A stretch of DNA of 64,000 nt, from assembly GCA_964652775.1 (NCBI GenBank), contig CAZZAM010000012.1, forward strand, positions 27,091 through 91,090, written 5' to 3'. Below, piece by piece: positions 39,204-46,315 of this stretch (the first letter of the stretch is position 1; each line of letters starts with the position of its first letter). The notes beneath the pieces are model-generated. The model had not been told where the DNA came from and did no database searches. It saw only the letters and a program-made list of their open reading frames with translations. Position numbers and translations under genes: made by a program. Source of the DNA: UBA11346 sp038060575 (GTDB lineage Bacteria > Planctomycetota > UBA11346).

Positions 39204-40034
39204 ATGGCCACCACTGACCGCGGTATAGAGATCCACTATGACATTCCATATCGACCAACTGGTTCTGATCCGGCTGGCGAACGCTGGCGCGGCGATCTCT
39301 TCCTACCGCAACGGTGTCACTGTGCGCCATTGGCCTTGGTCATTCATGGCGGCGGCTGGAACGCGATGGATAAAAACAGCTTCGCTGGCGTTGCTGAGTT
39401 CCTCGCTCTGCAAGGTTACGCAGCCTTCGCCATCAACTACCGTCTGATTGCCCATGCACCATATCCGGCCTGTCTGGAAGATTGTCTGGCTGCGGTCGAC
39501 TTTCTTGCGGCCGGCAGCAATCCGCACTTGGCTGGTCTGGGTCAAGGTCCGATTCTCATCTGTGGCGGCTCGGCCGGTGGACACCTGGCGCTGATGACTG
39601 GACTAACAGCTCGGTCAGCAATTAGCGGCATCATCTCCATCGCCGGCCCCACGGATCTCAACATCCAATTGCGCAAACCCAACCACCACACGCTCCCATT
39701 CTTTGGCGAGCAGGAAATGACGCCGGAATTACTGCGCCTAGCCAGTCCTATCCATTACGTGACGTCATCGTCACCGCCACTGCTGTGCACGCATTCCCGT
39801 TGTGATGGACTGGTCGACCTGGATCAAGCCAAGCGCTTGGTGGCCGCCTACCATACGGCAGGCGCTCGCGCAGAGCTCTATGCCTACGATGGAAACGATC
39901 TCTACCATGGCATTTGGCCGAGCGGTTACGAGGGTCCAATTGACGGACCGGCTGGACGTCGAACCACCAACCTCAAGCACCTGCTGCCTGAACTTGAAGC
40001 GGCCATCGCAGCTTTTGTGCGCAGCTTGGCCTGA
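39204..40034 (+). CDS. Alpha/beta hydrolase (esterase/acetylxylan-esterase-like)
   Basis: The 276-residue protein has the oxyanion-hole motif LALVIHGGGWNAMD and the nucleophile elbow CGGSAGGHLAL. The acid is in THSRCDGLVDLDQ and the His in DLYHGIW. This is the pattern of the BD-FAE/HSL-like esterases acting on small carbohydrate esters. ATG 39204 is used; another ATG at 39177 would add nine residues. It is 125 bp downstream of the AraC gene and has no signal peptide. Confidence 0.85.
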   Translation: MATTDRGIEIHYDIPYRPTGSDPAGERWRGDLFLPQRCHCAPLALVIHGGGWNAMDKNSFAGVAEFLALQGYAAFAINYRLIAHAPYPACLEDCLAAVDFLAAGSNPHLAGLGQGPILICGGSAGGHLALMTGLTARSAISGIISIAGPTDLNIQLRKPNHHTLPFFGEQEMTPELLRLASPIHYVTSSSPPLLCTHSRCDGLVDLDQAKRLVAAYHTAGARAELYAYDGNDLYHGIWPSGYEGPIDGPAGRRTTNLKHLLPELEAAIAAFVRSLA

Positions 40035-40167
40035 AGACAAAGACACCACTCAACGGTCGTGGAGCGACGACGGTCGAGAAGGACAAGACGAGAAATATCG
40101 GACACCCGCGTTTCTCACAACCTTCGATGCCATATTCTGTTGGCATCCGTGAACGCAATTCCTGATC

Positions 40168-40207
40168 AACCCCTGTAAGCGTTATACTTAACTTACAGGG
40201 GTTTTTT
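40168..40207 (+). terminator. Rho-independent terminator
   Basis: A perfect 12-bp stem AACCCCTGTAAG / CTTACAGGGGTT (40168-40179, 40192-40203) with a 12-nt loop runs into TTTTTT ending at 40207. It could end the esterase transcript, and it adjoins the tRNA-Leu remnant. Confidence 0.8.
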
Positions 40208-40261
40208 GGTGCGCGGGCGGGGACTTGAACCCCGATGAGTTTTACCTCGCTAACACCTCAA
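40207..40261 (-). pseudogene. 3' half of tRNA-Leu (GAG), probable attachment-site scar, copy 1
   Basis: On the minus strand the segment reads as the 3' part of a class II tRNA. It has the anticodon loop TTGAGGT (anticodon GAG), the 3' anticodon strand GTTAG, a long variable arm C-GAG-GTAAAA-CTC-AT, the T arm CGGGG-TTCAAGT-CCCCG, the acceptor 3' strand CCCGCGC, discriminator A and CCA. No matching 5' half (which would start GCGCGGG) precedes it; homology ends at the anticodon loop. This is what an integrase crossover in a tRNA leaves behind. A second copy lies exactly 6,000 bp to the right. Confidence 0.78.
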
Positions 40262-40317
40262 AACCACCTTGGGATATCATGTAAGTATATTTCTATACAT
40301 ATCTTATGCATTAAACA

Positions 40318-40395
40318 AGTGAATCGCCAGAGTGGACAAACTTGGATAATCGTGGTCAGGGTTGGTCAATGATGGACACGCTTGGACACCAATTA
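40318..40395. repeat. Attachment-site flank repeat, copy 1
   Basis: This stretch, beginning GTGAATCGCC and containing several TGGACA iterations (GTGGACAAACTTGG, GATGGACACGCTTGGAC), is closely matched by 46316-46395. Together with the tRNA-Leu remnant it forms a repeated unit. The TGGACA iterations could be arm-type recombinase sites. The gap 40262-40317 is AT-rich and less conserved. Confidence 0.65.
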
Positions 40396-40500
40396 ACGCG
40401 AGTGCTGCTGCACGATCTGCAGGGTGTCGAGAGCTGCCGCACGCCTGCGAGCGACCATCGCAATATCGATTTTCAATCTGATGGTTGGAGCCTATCCAAT

Positions 40501-40531
40501 TTCGTCACGCGGCAAGTCGTCGCACGACACG
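40501..40531. repeat. Short dispersed repeat TTCGTCACGCGGCAAGTCG, copy 1
   Basis: The core TTCGTCACGCGGCAAGTCGT and the preceding TCGATTTTCAATCTG (from about 40466) resemble three other copies at 49549, 50106 and 50181. It lies upstream of a higBA pair. Confidence 0.6.
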
Positions 40532-40560
40532 GAGATTAAATACACTCATACTATTTCACA

Positions 40561-40587
40561 TTGCAATATATCACCTTGTAATATACT
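40561..40587 (+). promoter_or_regulatory. Putative promoter/operator of higBA
   Basis: The AT-rich stretch contains near-identical direct repeats TGCAATATA (40562-40570) and TGTAATATA (40577-40585), with TTGCAA and TATACT at roughly promoter spacing (15 bp). The higB ATG follows 8 bp later. Antitoxin binding to such repeats would fit the usual autoregulation. Confidence 0.35.
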
Positions 40588-40595
40588 GACGAGCG

Positions 40596-40907
40596 ATGCG
40601 AATCATTGCTCTTTCGACATTGACGACCTATTCCAAGCGAAGACCTGACGCAGCTAAAGCCCTTGTGGCATGGTACTCCGTAGTCACCTCCTCCACGTGG
40701 CGCAACGCCGCCGATGTGAAAGCGACATATGGAAACGCCAGCATCATCGACGCCGAGCGGGTAGTATTCAACATCGCTGGAAACAAACACCGCCTGGTGG
40801 TCGCTATCAACTACCGCTGCGCCATCCTCTTTATCAAGTTCATCGGTAACCACGTCGAATACGACCGCATCGACGCTGCCAACGTCCAACACGGAGACCA
40901 TCCATGA
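40596..40907 (+). CDS. higB: HigB-family toxin, mRNA interferase
   Basis: The 103-residue protein matches the HigB (PF09907-type) toxins by pattern: MRIIALSTLTTYSKRRPDA and LVAWYSVVTSSTWRNAADVKATYG. VVFNIAGNKHRLVVAINYRCAILFIKFIGNHVEYDRI, given here in parts, continues the match. The toxin precedes its antitoxin with a 4-bp overlap. It is a ribosome-associated mRNA endonuclease in characterised members. Confidence 0.9.
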   Translation: MRIIALSTLTTYSKRRPDAAKALVAWYSVVTSSTWRNAADVKATYGNASIIDAERVVFNIAGNKHRLVVAINYRCAILFIKFIGNHVEYDRIDAANVQHGDHP

Positions 40908-41257
40908 CCACCATCGCTATTGCTCCGATTCACACCAAAGCCGATTACCACGCCGCTCTGCGCCGTGTTGAAGAACTATTCGATGCTAAACCTAAGACCG
41001 CAGCGGGCGATGAACTGGAAATCCTCTCGGTTCTTGTTGAGGCCTATGAACGCGAACATCATCCCCTTCCGCACAGCTCCGGTGCTGATGTCCTCCGCCA
41101 CCTCATGGAAACCAACGACCTGACACAGAGCGATCTCACCGAGGTCGGCACACAAGCCGTAGTCAGCCTCATCCTGGCTGGTAAACGACAGCTCAACGTG
41201 CGCCAGATCAAGGCTCTGGCTGAGCGTTTCCACGTCAGTCCGGCGGCGTTTTTGTAG
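40904..41257 (+). CDS. higA: HigA-family antitoxin
   Basis: The 117-residue protein has the HigA layout. An N-terminal region IHTKADYHAALRRVEELFDAK is followed by an acidic ELEILSVLVEAYEREHHPL and an XRE helix-turn-helix (LRHLMETNDLTQSDLTEVG, VSLILAGKRQLNVRQIKAL), ending in HVSPAAFL. It neutralises HigB and represses the operon. The two genes overlap by 4 bp. Confidence 0.92.
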   Translation: MTTIAIAPIHTKADYHAALRRVEELFDAKPKTAAGDELEILSVLVEAYEREHHPLPHSSGADVLRHLMETNDLTQSDLTEVGTQAVVSLILAGKRQLNVRQIKALAERFHVSPAAFL

Positions 41258-41403
41258 TATCCTGGTCCATTCAGAGCCCCCATCTATTCCGAGTGTTTTG
41301 TACGGGACTTCCATCTGACTGAATACTTCGGCTAGGCTGCCGCGCGCCTCCATCCTACGGCGTCCATTGCAACTGAACTCAGCTTGTCAGCGTGCCGCGC
41401 CCC

Positions 41404-41532
41404 ATGCTCACCAGCACAGCACCAATCCCCGATCACGTCCTCTCCCTGCCGCTCCGGATACGCGTCAGCCTGTGGATGGCACTGGGCACAGCTATGGGAC
41501 TCCCGATTGATGGTAAGCGTTCAGCCGCCTGA
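41404..41532 (+). pseudogene. 5' fragment of an integrase-core transposase
   Basis: The 42-residue frame (DHVLSLPLRIRVSLWMALGT) matches the N terminus of the complete transposase at 48279-49379 (DHVLSLPLRMRVSLWMALGT) almost exactly. It diverges after GLPID and stops. The shared upstream motif CAGCGTGCCGCGCCCCATG (41388-41406) also occurs at 47254-47272 and, with one base missing, at 48264-48281. The rest of the transposase is missing. Confidence 0.85.
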
Positions 41533-41598
41533 ACTAGCACGTACGACAATAGGGTCGTAGGTTGTCTGGGTGGGATCCGCGTGGGGCGCAAATATTCG

Positions 41599-42106
41599 TC
41601 ATGCTGCCTCCCGGTAGTAGTACCGCAGATTTCCACCCAGACGTTCCCGGCAGGTAATCTGCCCCGCTGTTCTGCCGACTTTCGGTCCAGGTGCGATGAT
41701 CTGCTCATCCAAACCTTGGTGGTTCCGCTCAGCGTGATAATAGGCCAGGAATTCCTTGATGACCCCACGCAGATGCCACTCGCTGCGCGGGATGACCCAG
41801 CGCAGGGATTCGGTTTTAAACGTCAACATAAAGCGCTCCATGAACGTGTTCATGTTCGGAGCACGGATACAGGTCTTCCTGCAACGCACACGTCGATCAC
41901 GCATCTTGGCGACGAATGCATGAGAGAAGATGATGTCGTTGTCGATGATGCAGTGGGTGACGTCGCGGAAGAAACCATCGAGGTCGTCGGTCATATTCCG
42001 CGCCTGCTGCAGCATCCACGCTTCGTTCGGATACTGCGTGATACCAACGAGATGAACTTCTCGCGTGGCCAAGCGAATGACAAAGAAAACGTACTGTGCT
42101 TGCAGG
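41599..42106 (-). pseudogene. 3' fragment of a DDE integrase-core transposase
   Basis: The frame encodes the C-terminal half of a DDE transposase: YVFFVIRLATREVHLVGIT, CIIDNDIIFSHAF (second Asp), APNMNTFMERFML (with Glu) and a terminal HAERNHQGLDEQII. It is open upstream to about 42106, where the terminal inverted repeat of the neighbouring transposon begins, so the 5' half was removed by that insertion or by a deletion. The 5' half is not found on the other side of the transposon. Confidence 0.82.
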
Positions 42107-42160
42107 TGGAGGGGTCGAAAATTGCCACAAACCGTCTGCGCTTAAATCGATTTTTACCAA

Positions 42161-42472
42161 TCATCCCGCCTGGACCAGTTCGCCGACGATGTCAGGATGC
42201 CGGTCAACGAGGGCTAACAACGCGGCCGCAGTGCCCGTTGGATGCGCTTCGTCGTGCTCCCATTTCTCCAGCGTCCGCCGCGACGTGTGAATGCAGCGAG
42301 CAAATATTTCCTGGCTCATGTGCAGTCGAGCACGGATACGACGCACTCGACTTCCGGGCATCTTGATTGGCTTCGACTTCGGCACCTCACTGGTGCGCAG
42401 CGTGATCTTTCCAGCACGGTGATCCTTGATCGACGCGAAAGCGTCTCGGAGATCGTTCATAAGGCGGCTCAT
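42161..42472 (-). CDS. XRE-family antitoxin (NadS/HigA2-like)
   Basis: The 103-residue protein has a central helix-turn-helix: VRRIRARLHMSQEIFARCIH and TSRRTLEKWEHDEAHPTG. The continuation ALLALVDRHPDIVGEL is typical of NadS/HigA2-like antitoxins. Its ATG overlaps the stop of the RelE-like toxin by 4 bp. It is located within the transposon. Confidence 0.85.
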   Translation of the reverse strand: MSRLMNDLRDAFASIKDHRAGKITLRTSEVPKSKPIKMPGSRVRRIRARLHMSQEIFARCIHTSRRTLEKWEHDEAHPTGTAAALLALVDRHPDIVGELVQAG

Positions 42473-42816
42473 ATGGTACGTCCTTTCCTGGCCTGTTCTT
42501 TGAGTTCATGCGCGTAGATGGCCAGTTCCTTGCGCTCTTTGGGTGTGAGGTCGTCTTGTTCTTCGTGGTCGTAGATAGTGAGCAGGTGAATAGTCTGATC
42601 GAGACTGACGTGAAGATAGATGGTCCGACTACCGCTGCGCTTCCCTTTGCCCCGCTGGCTGTTTGCCCACCTGATCTTGCGGATGCCTCCGGCACCTGGA
42701 ATGGCGTCGCCAGCATCAGGATAAGCCGCTAGGTGCTCCTGCAGAGCATCTAGCTCGTCGTCAGTCATCAAATCAGGCCGACGCTTAGCGAACGGCCTCG
42801 CCTCGATGAAACGCAT
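42469..42816 (-). CDS. RelE-family toxin
   Basis: The 115-residue protein matches the RelE-like toxins that pair with NadS-type antitoxins. Matching blocks are RFIEARPFAKRRPDLMTDDE, LQEHLAAYPDAGDAIPGAGG, IRKIRWANSQRGKGKRSGSR and YLHVSLDQTIHLLTIYDHEE, ending QDDLTPKERKELAIYAHELK. These act as mRNA interferases. The toxin gene comes first. Confidence 0.87.
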   Translation of the reverse strand: MRFIEARPFAKRRPDLMTDDELDALQEHLAAYPDAGDAIPGAGGIRKIRWANSQRGKGKRSGSRTIYLHVSLDQTIHLLTIYDHEEQDDLTPKERKELAIYAHELKEQARKGRTI

Positions 42817-42825
42817 GTTGTGACT

Positions 42826-42842
42826 CTACCCACCATGGGTAG
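42826..42842 (-). promoter_or_regulatory. Operator-like dyad upstream of the RelE-like gene
   Basis: The perfect inverted repeat CTACCCA-CCA-TGGGTAG lies 9 bp before the toxin ATG. Its position suggests a binding site for the antitoxin or toxin-antitoxin complex. No strong -35/-10 pair is evident nearby. Confidence 0.5.
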
Positions 42843-42980
42843 GAAGCAATAGCCGCCGTTATCCGGACTAGGTTCAGGTGATTGAGTTCGTGACCGCGAC
42901 CGCTAGGCAGCCATTCTCATCAAACTCGTGGGGGTCAACAATTCCCCGCCCAGCGCGTGTTCATCACGTAAGGCTTTTTC

Positions 42981-43136
42981 ATGCAAGCATATCGCAGCAT
43001 TGACTGCCATCGTCTGCTCAAACTCCTCCTCGCTGGCGATCTCAATCAATTGATCGAGGTCATCAAGTTTCAGGAACTGCAATTCCACATCCTGCGTCAG
43101 CGTGTGAACGGTCCGGTTCGCGTCACCATAGAGTGA
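42981..43136 (+). CDS. Transposase, upstream reading frame (frame 0)
   Basis: The 51-codon frame starts MQAYRSIDCHRLLKLLLAGD and ends QRVNGPVRVTIE followed by TGA. That ending corresponds to the segment before the 'DAER' helix in related transposases (for example GKRLNLTDAER in the copy at 48279). Reading one base ahead at GAG-T-GAG continues as EHRKMLAAKKALGEH, the natural sequence. The gene is therefore split by a +1 shift at about 43134, either a mutation or a programmed frameshift. Confidence 0.6.
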   Translation: MQAYRSIDCHRLLKLLLAGDLNQLIEVIKFQELQFHILRQRVNGPVRVTIE

Positions 43137-43146
43137 GCACCGAAAG

Positions 43147-44079
43147 ATGCTGGCTGCCAAGAAGGCCTTGGGTGAACACGCTGAGGATTTAGTCCTGATC
43201 GTCACCAGCCAGACGTACCAACGCTGGGACAAGAAACCGCATGGCATCGCGCCACGCACGAAGCCGCACAAACGAGGTCGACCACTGACTGCCGAGGCCA
43301 TCGAACTGCTGATCCTCCGCATGGCCACGGAGAATCGCCTCTGGAGCAAGACACGTATCTACGGCGAACTGAGAAAAATGGGATTGGGCAAACGCGTCTC
43401 GCGCACCACCGTCGGCAATACCATGATCACGCATGGCTTTGATCCGGAACCGAATCGAGGCCCTGGAACGTGGCATGAGCTCATTCAATCGCACCAGGCC
43501 ACGCTGTGGGCCTGTGACTTCTTCACGAAGAAGATCAAGACACTGGGACGCGGCGAGCAGGATTATTACGTCCTGTTCTTCAAACACATCGGCACGCGAC
43601 AGGTCTACATCGCTGGAGCGACGCCACATCCCAAGAAGCACTGGATGGCGCAACAGGCCAGAAACTTCTGTATGCACGCCGAGAATATCGGCCTCGGGGT
43701 CACACACCTCATTCGCAATCACGACCAGAAGTTTCTCGGTGGATTCGACGCGGTGTTCGAAGCCGTAGATATCGACATAGTCCTGAGTGCCGTCAAGGTT
43801 CCGGAAATGAACGGCTACGCGGAATCGTTCGTAAAAACCATTAAACCCGAGTGCTTGGATTACTTCACGGCCCTTGGCTACGACCATCTGATGTATCTGC
43901 TGCGGGAATACGTCGATGGCTATTACAATGTCTGTCGTCCACATCGTGGGCTGGACAATCGGTCTATCGGATTGCCTGAACCGGATGAACACGATGCCGA
44001 CTTTACTCAAGATGATGTTGTCTGCGATATGCGCTGCGGCGGAATAATTCGCAATTATCGATGGAAACAAGCGGCGTAG
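43147..44079 (+). CDS. Integrase-core (DDE) transposase, main frame
   Basis: The 310-residue frame encodes a helix-turn-helix region (RPLTAEAIELLILRMATENR, WSKTRIYGELRKMGL). An RVE-type DDE core follows with WACDFFTKKIK (first Asp), LIRNHDQKFLGG (second) and VPEMNGYAESFVKTIKPECL (Glu), and then YVDGYYNVCRPHRGLDN. It is related to the other transposases of the region but distinct in sequence. The ATG 43147 is internal; the true gene probably begins at 42981 with a frameshift. Confidence 0.85.
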   Translation: MLAAKKALGEHAEDLVLIVTSQTYQRWDKKPHGIAPRTKPHKRGRPLTAEAIELLILRMATENRLWSKTRIYGELRKMGLGKRVSRTTVGNTMITHGFDPEPNRGPGTWHELIQSHQATLWACDFFTKKIKTLGRGEQDYYVLFFKHIGTRQVYIAGATPHPKKHWMAQQARNFCMHAENIGLGVTHLIRNHDQKFLGGFDAVFEAVDIDIVLSAVKVPEMNGYAESFVKTIKPECLDYFTALGYDHLMYLLREYVDGYYNVCRPHRGLDNRSIGLPEPDEHDADFTQDDVVCDMRCGGIIRNYRWKQAA

Positions 44080-44127
44080 ATTATTTGACCCCTCCAGTCC
44101 TGGTGGCCTCGACCGGCGGGCTGGCCG

Positions 44128-44763
44128 TTAGGCCGGCCTGCTGGCAACCGTCAGCGGATCCAAATCGTCGAAGTCCAGGAACCATGGGCCACCGTCAGCG
44201 CGAACGAGATGGACCAGGGCGGTGTTCCCGATGCGGAATCGGCGTGGCGCACCGGCCTGAACGCCCAGCACGGTCCGCAGGACACAGGCCAGGACTCCGC
44301 CGTGGCTGACGATCACCACGTTTTCGCCCGCGTGGCGCGAGGCCACTTCATTCAGGCAGGACCACACGCGCTTCGAGACGTCGGCTGGCGACTCACCACC
44401 AGGGAAGGATTGGGTGCATGTGGGGTCCATGCCCATGAGTCGCTCGCGGACCGCCTCAACCTCTGGCGGCAAGGTGGACGAAACGTGCCCCTCCAACTCG
44501 CCAAATGAGATTTCCCGTAACCTGGAGTCGACGATCGGGGTTCGTCCGATGGCCTCGCCGATGGCGCCGGCCGTCGCCTGCGCGCGCCCAGCGTCGCTGG
44601 TCATCAAGACGGCAGGGTCCAGACCCACAAGCGACCGCGCGAGGCGTCTGGCCTGGGCCATGCCAAGTTCAGACAGCGAACTGTTCTGCCAGCCCTGCAG
44701 TCTTCCCTCGATATTCCACGCGGTTTCACCGTGGCGGATGAGCAGCAGTCGGGTCCAGTTCAT
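44128..44763 (-). CDS. Histidine phosphatase family protein (phosphoglycerate mutase-like)
   Basis: The 211-residue protein has the catalytic LLIRHGETAWNIEGRLQGW, DPAVLMTSDAGRAQATA, LREISFGELEG and the second His in NVVIVSHGGVLACVLR. The family includes phosphoglycerate mutases, alpha-ribazole phosphatases and sugar phosphatases; the substrate cannot be told. Base composition is GC-rich and codon use is skewed to C/G endings relative to the surrounding transposon genes. It lies directly beside the right end of the transposon. Confidence 0.88.
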   Translation of the reverse strand: MNWTRLLLIRHGETAWNIEGRLQGWQNSSLSELGMAQARRLARSLVGLDPAVLMTSDAGRAQATAGAIGEAIGRTPIVDSRLREISFGELEGHVSSTLPPEVEAVRERLMGMDPTCTQSFPGGESPADVSKRVWSCLNEVASRHAGENVVIVSHGGVLACVLRTVLGVQAGAPRRFRIGNTALVHLVRADGGPWFLDFDDLDPLTVASRPA

Positions 44764-44867
44764 GCGCAGGGACCATCGACAGCCGCATGCGAAATCCAGC
44801 AGAACACAAGACCGGCAGACTGCAGTCAGGGAGCGGGCGAAGCGCCCGGGTCGCAGCCTGGACTGGA

Positions 44868-45383
44868 TCAGCCCGCCGTCGGCATCTTGGCCATCTTGGC
44901 CATCTTGCCGATCTCCTTGTCGATCCAGTAGATGCCCTTGCCATCGGCACCGATGACGCGGATGCGGTCGAGGATGTTGCGGAAGAGCTTCTCCTCTTCG
45001 TGCTGCTCAGCGGTGTACCACTGCAGGAAGTTGAAGGTCGAGAAGTCCGACTCCTCCATCGCCGTCTTGACCAGAGCGTTGATCTTGGCGGTGATCATGA
45101 CTTCGTGGGCGAGGGTCTGGTCGAAGATCTCCTGGATGCCCTTGAACTCGATATTGGGGGCTTCAATGGCACCGATGCGGGCCAGGCCGCCGGTCTCGGT
45201 GACATAGGTGAACAACTTGCGACCGTGCTGGTACTCCTCGCTGGCGTGCTGGGCCAGGAAGGCGGCGCAGCCGGGGTAGCCCTTGTGGTCGCACCAGGCG
45301 GCCATCTGCAGGTAGAGGTTGGACGAGAAGAATTCCAGCGTGATCTGGGCGTTCATGCGATCGATGAGACTGGCGTTGAGCAT
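44868..45383 (-). CDS. ftnA: Ferritin
   Basis: The 171-residue protein is a bacterial non-haem ferritin. It has the four-helix bundle with LEFFSSNLYLQMAAWCDHKG (Glu and Tyr of the ferroxidase centre), AQHASEEYQHGRKLFTYVT (Glu-x-x-His) and YTAEQHEEEKLFRNILDRI. It stores iron as a 24-mer in the cytoplasm. The C terminus has a short duplication (KMAKMAKM). Codons end almost exclusively in G or C, unlike the island around it, which points to a different origin. Confidence 0.93.
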   Translation of the reverse strand: MLNASLIDRMNAQITLEFFSSNLYLQMAAWCDHKGYPGCAAFLAQHASEEYQHGRKLFTYVTETGGLARIGAIEAPNIEFKGIQEIFDQTLAHEVMITAKINALVKTAMEESDFSTFNFLQWYTAEQHEEEKLFRNILDRIRVIGADGKGIYWIDKEIGKMAKMAKMPTAG

Positions 45384-45534
45384 GGGATCTCCGGGTTGGA
45401 TGTTCAGAGTCTGCTACCGACCTGCCAGATGGCCACCGCCACCAGCCAGGCCTTGGGATTCCTAGCGGGGGCCTCCGCCCGCGGTCCAATTATTGGGCTC
45501 CGGACATGGCCAACTTCCCTGGACGTGAACGGGG

Positions 45535-45807
45535 TTAGTCGAACGAGATCGCCAGCTCGGCGATGCATGAGGTCGCCTCGTCGGCATCGGCCCCATTGAC
45601 CACGCGCTGGACACCGAACCCCAGGCGCCCGAACGGTAGTGCGATCTGGGCGCCCGCCGTCACCGCCAGCGACCACGGCGCATCGCCCTCCTCGACCTGG
45701 TCGCGAGCCCACGAGAGGTCGATCTCGGGCTGGATCCATTCCGATATCTGAACCCCGATAGCCGCATGTGCCGCCAGCGTTCCGACCTCCGCCGCGGTGA
45801 TCTCCAC
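45535..45807 (-). pseudogene. C-terminal fragment of a beta-barrel membrane protein
   Basis: On the minus strand about 90 residues show alternating polar and hydrophobic strands ending at a C-terminal aromatic: WIQPEIDLSWARDQVEEG, WSLAVTAGAQIALPFGRLGF and CIAELAISFD. This resembles the last strands of an outer-membrane barrel. Upstream the homology-like pattern ends near 45800, where a plus-strand coding fragment begins. It appears to be the remains of a gene cut by recombination. Confidence 0.45.
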
Positions 45808-46024
45808 CGGTCTGGCCAATGGCACGATCGACGCAGCGCACGTCGCCTCGACCGACTTCGCCAAGGAGGCCATCGATCCCGCCAAGCCGGCGCCGGCGCG
45901 CATCGCCCTGGCGGTACACGTGAAGGGCAAGACCTCCTACAGCAGCATCTGGCTGACCCTGGCTGACAAGCCGTACACCGGCATCGTGCAACTCGCCGGC
46001 AAGCCGGTGGCGAAGCCGGGATGA
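45797..46024 (+). pseudogene. C-terminal fragment of an unidentified protein
   Basis: The plus frame (GTG 45797 or upstream) shows strongly GC-biased codons and a protein-like sequence: TGLANGTIDAAHVASTDFAK, IALAVHVKGKTSYSSIWLTL and ending GKPVAKPG. No start or N-terminal part is credible, because the sequence left of it encodes another fragment on the opposite strand. It seems to be a broken gene joined at about 45.8 kb. Confidence 0.4.
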
Positions 46025-46178
46025 CCAGCAGTCAGGCAGCGGGGGCTCCGAGAGGGGCCCCCGCCAGCCTTTCCTTTAGCTATCCGATCCAGACCGATCA
46101 CCTCGCTAACACTGAATGGGCCACTATCGGCCACTTGGTGCTAGCGCTGCTGAGAACCGGCGTCATCAGCCCAACGAA

Positions 46179-46205
46179 AAACCCCGGCTTTCACCGGGGT
46201 TTCGT
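46179..46205 (-). terminator. Rho-independent terminator next to tRNA-Leu remnant 2
   Basis: The stem AACCCCGG / CCGGGGTT (46180-46187, 46194-46201) has a 6-nt loop. Read on the minus strand it is followed by TTTTTCG. It sits immediately after the CCA end of the remnant, as for a real tRNA gene. Confidence 0.75.
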
Positions 46206-46206
46206 C

Positions 46207-46261
46207 TGGTGCGCGGGCGGGGACTTGAACCCCGATGGATTTTACTCCGCTAGCACCTCAA
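46207..46261 (-). pseudogene. 3' half of tRNA-Leu (GAG), probable attachment-site scar, copy 2
   Basis: It has the same layout as the copy at 40207: loop TTGAGGT, 3' anticodon strand GCTAG, variable arm C-GGA-GTAAAA-TCC-AT, identical T arm and acceptor strand, A and CCA. The variable-arm stem differs from copy 1 (GGA/TCC versus GAG/CTC) but pairing is kept, so each derives from a functional tRNA. The 5' half is again missing and homology between the copies continues into the flank. Confidence 0.78.
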
Positions 46262-46315
46262 ATCCACCTTTAGATGTCATGTAACTGATTTATATAAATA
46301 GACTTATATATCATA

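Larger units (their letters stand above)
42107..44096 (+). mobile_element. Transposon with inverted ends carrying a toxin-antitoxin pair and a frameshifted transposase
   Basis: The left end TGGAGGGGTCGAA (42107-42119) and the right end TTTGACCCCTCCA (44084-44096) are inverted repeats with one mismatch over 13 bp. Inside, a RelE-like toxin and XRE antitoxin run leftward and a transposase runs rightward, ending 5 bp before the right repeat. The left end interrupts an older transposase fragment. No clear target-site duplication is visible. This is consistent with a composite IS that has picked up, or naturally carries, an addiction module. Confidence 0.65.

Noticed and set aside
40207..40261. 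Group I intron-split tRNA-Leu
   Set aside because: Bacterial tRNA-Leu introns interrupt at the anticodon, which fits the break point, but no 5' tRNA half was seen to the right within several hundred bases. Both copies share the same island-like flank.
40207..40261. tmRNA 3' end
   Set aside because: The T arm and CCA would fit, but the anticodon loop TTGAGGT and class II variable arm are specific to tRNA-Leu and no tag-peptide frame precedes it.
42903..43349. 148-codon minus-strand frame at the transposase start
   Set aside because: It is antisense to both transposase frames and has no independent features.
45404..45991. 195-codon minus-strand frame across the two gene fragments
   Set aside because: Its product is Gly/Arg-rich; the other frames in this segment show more protein-like sequence.
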